Source: Granulicella sp. L46
Lineage (GTDB): Bacteria; Acidobacteriota; Terriglobia; Terriglobales; Acidobacteriaceae
Assembly (NCBI RefSeq): GCF_009765785.1
Contig: NZ_LMUT01000009.1
Span: forward strand, 246,951 to 282,091
Length of the DNA stretch: 35,141 bases
Direction: 5' to 3'
This document shows, piece after piece, positions 31,986 through 35,141 of this stretch. Numbering within the stretch: position 1 is the stretch's first letter; the number at the start of each line of letters is the position of its first letter. Made by a program: the position numbers and the translations under genes. Under the pieces are notes generated by a model, which saw only the letters and a program-made list of their open reading frames with translations, did no database searches and was not told where the DNA came from.

Positions 31986-32077
31986 TTCTCACTTGTCAGC
32001 TCCACGATCTCAGCTTTTGACTTTTAGCCGGAAGCTAAACAACCGAGAACTGACAACGAACAACTGAGAACTAAAAA
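31985..32077. repeat. imperfect inverted/direct repeat between mutarotase gene and maf
   Basis: AGTTCTCACTTGTC near 31984 is an imperfect inverted copy of GAACAACTGAGAACT near 32058-32072, and GAGAACTGACAAC is followed by the direct near-copy GAACAACTGAGAAC. The spacer is built mostly of GAACTGA-like units and ends 7 bp before maf. It could fold into a long hairpin in the mRNA. Confidence 0.5.
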
Positions 32078-32078
32078 T

Positions 32079-32636
32079 ATGCTCATCCTCGCCTCAGCCT
32101 CTCCCCGCCGCCGCGACCTCCTCACCCAGGCCGGCCTGCGCTTCGACGTCCTCCCCGCGCACATCGACGAGACCCTCCACCCCAACGAGTCCCCCACCGC
32201 CTACGTCCAGCGCCTCGCCCTCGAAAAAGCGCAAGCCATCCACACCCTCCACCCCAAAGCCACCATCCTCGGTGCCGACACGACTGTCGTCTGTGAACAA
32301 CAAATCCTCAACAAACCCACAGACCTTTCCGACGCCGAACGAATGCTCCGCCACCTCTCCAACCGAGTCCACCAGGTCCACACAGGCATTGCCGTGGTCA
32401 CTCCCACGACCCAACGCTCCCACGTAGAAACCACCAGCGTCTTCTTCTCCGCCATCCCCGAAGACGACCTGGCCAACTACCTCTCCACCGGCGACTCCCT
32501 CGACAAAGCCGGAGCCTATGGCATCCAGGGCTACGCCGCCCGCTGGATCCCCCGCATCGAAGGCGACTTCTTCAACGTAATGGGCCTCCCCATAGCCGCG
32601 GTCCTCCAACTCCTCCGCGAAACCCGTTCCCTCTAA
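32079..32636 (+). CDS. maf: Maf-like nucleoside triphosphate pyrophosphatase
   Basis: A 185-residue house-cleaning enzyme that hydrolyses non-canonical or excess nucleoside triphosphates (dTTP/UTP type for YhdE-like members). The signature SASPRRRDLL starts at residue 6; LGADTTVV carries the catalytic Asp (about 67), LNKP follows, and DKAGAYGIQG (about 146-155) and the end motif FFNVMGLPI complete the family. The ATG at 32079 lies directly after a repeat-rich spacer without a Shine-Dalgarno sequence. The length is standard. Confidence 0.93.
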   Translation: MLILASASPRRRDLLTQAGLRFDVLPAHIDETLHPNESPTAYVQRLALEKAQAIHTLHPKATILGADTTVVCEQQILNKPTDLSDAERMLRHLSNRVHQVHTGIAVVTPTTQRSHVETTSVFFSAIPEDDLANYLSTGDSLDKAGAYGIQGYAARWIPRIEGDFFNVMGLPIAAVLQLLRETRSL

Positions 32637-32641
32637 GCGGC

Positions 32642-32661
32642 TCCCATCATCTCGACCAGCG
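32642..32661 (+). repeat. decayed copy of the VISTEA-type repeat
   Basis: TCCCATCATCTCGACCAGCG resembles the beginning of the element at 29491/29521 with a substitution and a small deletion. It lies right after maf. Similarity is over about 20 bp only. Confidence 0.35.
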
Positions 32662-32799
32662 CAACTCGGCAACTTCGACGCTAAAGAGTTCGCTGTTAGC
32701 CGGAGAAGGTGAAAGCCGCTACCGCAACTTCGTGTGATTTCCCATAACGCCGTATTGCGGGCACTTCTTCTCCGCGAGTCTGAGACTGCGACCGCTGGG

Positions 32800-33990
32800 T
32801 CAAGCAACCGGTGCGGTGTGCACCTGATTAGCAAACCGGTCTTTCAATCTCAATAAGGGTTTTTCGAGTAAGCGGTAGCTGAGTGTCGCGATCAGCAGAG
32901 TCGCGGAGAACGCTATCAGGAGTGTAAGTGGATAGGCGTAGCGAGGAGACAGTCTATGAGCTAGCTCAGAATAGAAGTCGTGCAAAAGGTCGTGGTAGAC
33001 GTAAAAGCCGTAGCTGATCAGTCCGAGAGCACGCAGTGGCTTCCAACTAAGGACTTTGCTCAGAAAACTGCCAGGATGGATACATTCCAAAATTAGCGCA
33101 GCTGCAAAAGCATCGATGAGGGTGAACCCGAAGACTCCAATCCAATTTGAAGCCGATCCCTCAAAGGGCAGGGATAGGATTTTTACGGAGATGAGATACA
33201 GGGCGACGAATAGGATCGCGGACGCCACGAGGAGAGGGCGGCGCGCCCGACGAACGATGCTCTCTTCGGGACCCCTTAGGCATAGAGCGACGAGCCCACC
33301 GATGAGGAGCGCATCGATGCGTGTTGGAAGGCTCCGGTAAAACAACTCCATGCCGAGAAGCTGGGTTGAAAGTCCGATGCTGAGCACACCTCTAAAAATC
33401 GGACACAGGACAATTACGGTGAGGCAAATTTTGATCAGAGCCTCGCGCTTGCGCACTTGATATACGACGAAAGGCCAGATCAGATAGAACTGCTCTTCAA
33501 CACACAGCGACCAGAAATGGCCGATGTAGAGGTGGAATGGGTACCCAAACCAAGAGCTGATCGGCGCCCCGAACGTGAGCTTGTCGAAACGGTATGGGTC
33601 ACCAGGCTGGTGAAGAAAAAAGAAGCGCGCATAGTTGCCGAAGTAAGCAGGCCAGAGAGCCCAGCGCATATTCCACTGCCAGTGCGCTACAGGCGCGATG
33701 AGTAGAACGACGATCCAAACGAAGTAGTACAAAGGAAAGATTCGGAGCGTCCTCCGAATGTAAAAGTCTCTGTATCTGTGAATCTTGTGTTGGCTGTCGT
33801 AGAGGATTCCAGTGATCAGAAAGCCAGACAGCACGAAGAAGAGATCGACGCCGGTCCAACCCCAACTGAATAAGAACGCATGACCGGCCCCGTAATGCTG
33901 GAAGAACACCATGATGACTGCAATTGCTCTGAGCCCGTCTAGAGCGACATAGTAGGCAGATTTAGGGACGCCGGGCGACTTTAGAGTCAT
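32800..33990 (-). CDS. acyltransferase family 3 (OafA/YrhL-like) membrane protein
   Basis: A 396-residue integral membrane O-acyltransferase likely acting on a sugar of a surface polysaccharide, glycolipid or other glycoside. The family begins with LDGLRAIAVIMVFFQHYG, including the conserved catalytic-region His, followed by DLFFVLSGFLITGI and the RRTLRIFPLYY loop. About ten membrane helices are predicted. ATG 33990 has TATAGT 9 nt upstream and no ribosome site; the longer frame to 34146 does not resemble the family. The gene is visibly less GC- and C-rich at third positions than its neighbours, which suggests recent transfer. Confidence 0.9.
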   Translation of the reverse strand: MTLKSPGVPKSAYYVALDGLRAIAVIMVFFQHYGAGHAFLFSWGWTGVDLFFVLSGFLITGILYDSQHKIHRYRDFYIRRTLRIFPLYYFVWIVVLLIAPVAHWQWNMRWALWPAYFGNYARFFFLHQPGDPYRFDKLTFGAPISSWFGYPFHLYIGHFWSLCVEEQFYLIWPFVVYQVRKREALIKICLTVIVLCPIFRGVLSIGLSTQLLGMELFYRSLPTRIDALLIGGLVALCLRGPEESIVRRARRPLLVASAILFVALYLISVKILSLPFEGSASNWIGVFGFTLIDAFAAALILECIHPGSFLSKVLSWKPLRALGLISYGFYVYHDLLHDFYSELAHRLSPRYAYPLTLLIAFSATLLIATLSYRLLEKPLLRLKDRFANQVHTAPVA

Positions 33991-33999
33991 CTCTGCGCC

Positions 34000-34005
34000 A
34001 CTATA
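34000..34005 (-). promoter_or_regulatory. -10-like box of the acyltransferase gene (TATAGT)
   Basis: TATAGT on the minus strand, 9 nt before ATG 33990. No consensus -35 was seen. Confidence 0.3.
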
Positions 34006-34132
34006 TCTTCTCGACGACCTGGAAACATTGCAAACCGCGTCGACCGGTTGAGACCGCCCGGATTTTCGGCAACTTCGTCCCCGACTTACCCACAATCTAT
34101 CTCGAAGCTGAAACCTAAGCTCGCAGGCCCCA

Positions 34133-35141
34133 TCAAACCCCCGCAATCACCCCCGCCAGCAACACCGTCCGCTCCACCAAATGTTTGACCACCACATGCT
34201 CATGCGCAGCATGCGCCCCACTCCCCACCGCCCCCATCCCATCCAACGTCGCCACACCCATCGCCGCCGTAAAATTCCCATCCGATCCACCGCCGGTAGC
34301 CGCCTCTTCCAACGTCAAACCCATCTCCGCAGCAAACCCCCGCGCCAGCTTAAATAGCGCCACCGTCCCCGCCTTCCGCTCCATCGGCGGCCGATTGATC
34401 CCGCCCGTCACCGTCAACCGGCAAGCCTTATCCGTAACCTTCAACCCCCGAAACAGCCTCTCCACCCGCGCCGCATCCTTCGCCTTCGCAATCCGCACAT
34501 CCACCTCGGCCATACACTCTGCCGCCACCACGTTCGATCGCGTTCCGCCCGCAATCACCCCCACATTCACCGTCATCCCTTTACTCAAATCCGTAAACCC
34601 CGACACCGTCTCCACCAGCCTCGCCATCTCCAGCACCGCCGAGTGCCCACTCCCAAAGTCCACCCCCGCATGCGACCCCACGCCCACCACCCGCAGCTCA
34701 TAATTCCCCACACCCTTACGCGCCGTCTTGTACGCAAGTCCCTGTGCGGGCTCCAGCACCAGCACAGCCGCGCACTCCGCCGCCAGCCTCTCCGTAATCG
34801 CCCGCGACACCGGACTACCCACCTCCTCCTCACTCACCAGCAGCAACGTAACCGGCCTCTCCGCATCCAGCTCCCGCAGCGCCGCGACCGCCTCCAGCGC
34901 CATCACCACCCCCGCCTTCATATCCAGAACTCCCGGCCCCCAAAGCTTTCCCTTCCGCTCGCGCCAAGGCATCTTCTTCAGCGTCCCCATCGGCCAGACA
35001 GTATCCAGATGCCCCAGTAGCAGAACCCTCCCGCGCTTCCGATTCGCCGCCCCAAACCGCAACTCCAACACATCCCCAAACGCCTTCTGCCGATGCCGTT
35101 TCACCCGCCCCCCCAGCTCCTCGGCCCACCCCGCCACCAAC
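34133..35141 (-). CDS. M20 family metallopeptidase (glutamate carboxypeptidase-like), 5' end beyond window
   Basis: The frame is open to the window edge, so the N-terminus is missing; 335 residues are visible. Metal ligands of the M20 family are clear: His in GHLDTVWP, the bridging Asp in DMKAG, the catalytic and ligand glutamates in SEEEVGS, a later acidic LEPA, and the final His in AHEHVVV. The insertion domain with GSHAGVDFGSGHSAV and NVGVIAGGTRSNVVA fits carboxypeptidase G2-like enzymes that remove C-terminal glutamate or similar amino acids. Whether it is exported cannot be seen. It lies 142 bp upstream of the acyltransferase on the same strand. Confidence 0.88.
   Translation of the reverse strand, partial: LVAGWAEELGGRVKRHRQKAFGDVLELRFGAANRKRGRVLLLGHLDTVWPMGTLKKMPWRERKGKLWGPGVLDMKAGVVMALEAVAALRELDAERPVTLLLVSEEEVGSPVSRAITERLAAECAAVLVLEPAQGLAYKTARKGVGNYELRVVGVGSHAGVDFGSGHSAVLEMARLVETVSGFTDLSKGMTVNVGVIAGGTRSNVVAAECMAEVDVRIAKAKDAARVERLFRGLKVTDKACRLTVTGGINRPPMERKAGTVALFKLARGFAAEMGLTLEEAATGGGSDGNFTAAMGVATLDGMGAVGSGAHAAHEHVVVKHLVERTVLLAGVIAGV

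Overview
The window reads as chromosomal DNA of an acidobacterium, most likely Terriglobia/Acidobacteriaceae (Terriglobus, Granulicella or Edaphobacter type). This is inferred, not proven. The evidence is a GC content of roughly 60% by eye with C-ending codons, a long radical SAM protein of the tetraether/membrane-spanning-lipid synthase type, an in-frame 'SVISTEAKRSGEIPAF' repeat of a kind I associate with this group, and several family-specific small proteins. No tRNA, rRNA, CRISPR array, transposase or integrase was seen.

Layout. 1-4375: the end of a fibronectin-III-like protein meets mutY head-on; then a small coiled protein, the lrgAB pair, a secreted DsbA-like thioredoxin and a YdeI-like protein. 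4877-7765 (minus): a tightly coupled three-gene operon of type III polyketide synthase, SAM methyltransferase and FAD oxidoreductase, the same gene trio as the Streptomyces srsABC phenolic-lipid genes. 8049-10184 (minus): the radical SAM protein, a candidate enzyme for joining two fatty-acyl tails (iso-diabolic acid type), preceded by three repeats spaced exactly 20 bp apart. 10412-15117: mutS2, a zinc-ribbon membrane protein, hemB and an orphan phage-type lysozyme. 15295-19774 (plus): E3 (lpdA), a DUF1348-like protein, lipB and a two-lipoyl E2, i.e. a lipoate-dependent 2-oxoacid dehydrogenase module without E1. 19804-25297: small unfamiliar genes that look phage-derived, mixed with a Gfo/Idh/MocA oxidoreductase and a LolA-like lipoprotein; the clearest unit is a zinc-ribbon/HTH regulator pair followed by three small genes, one holin-like. 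25811-32636: housekeeping genes (mltG, ruvX, greA, CDP-alcohol phosphatidyltransferase, isoaspartyl peptidase, endonuclease III-like, hexose-6-phosphate mutarotase, maf). 32800-35141: an acyltransferase-3 membrane protein of different base composition and a partial M20 peptidase.

The most interesting points are (1) the membrane-spanning-lipid synthase candidate with phased upstream repeats, next to a phenolic-lipid operon on the same strand; (2) the regulator/holin-like cassette, with a strong promoter, a long leader and a hairpin between regulator and target genes; (3) a recurrent TANNNT box 6-9 nt before start codons that lack a usable Shine-Dalgarno sequence, suggesting many leaderless mRNAs; and (4) a repeat element read in frame inside an Ntn-hydrolase, close to its self-cleavage site.
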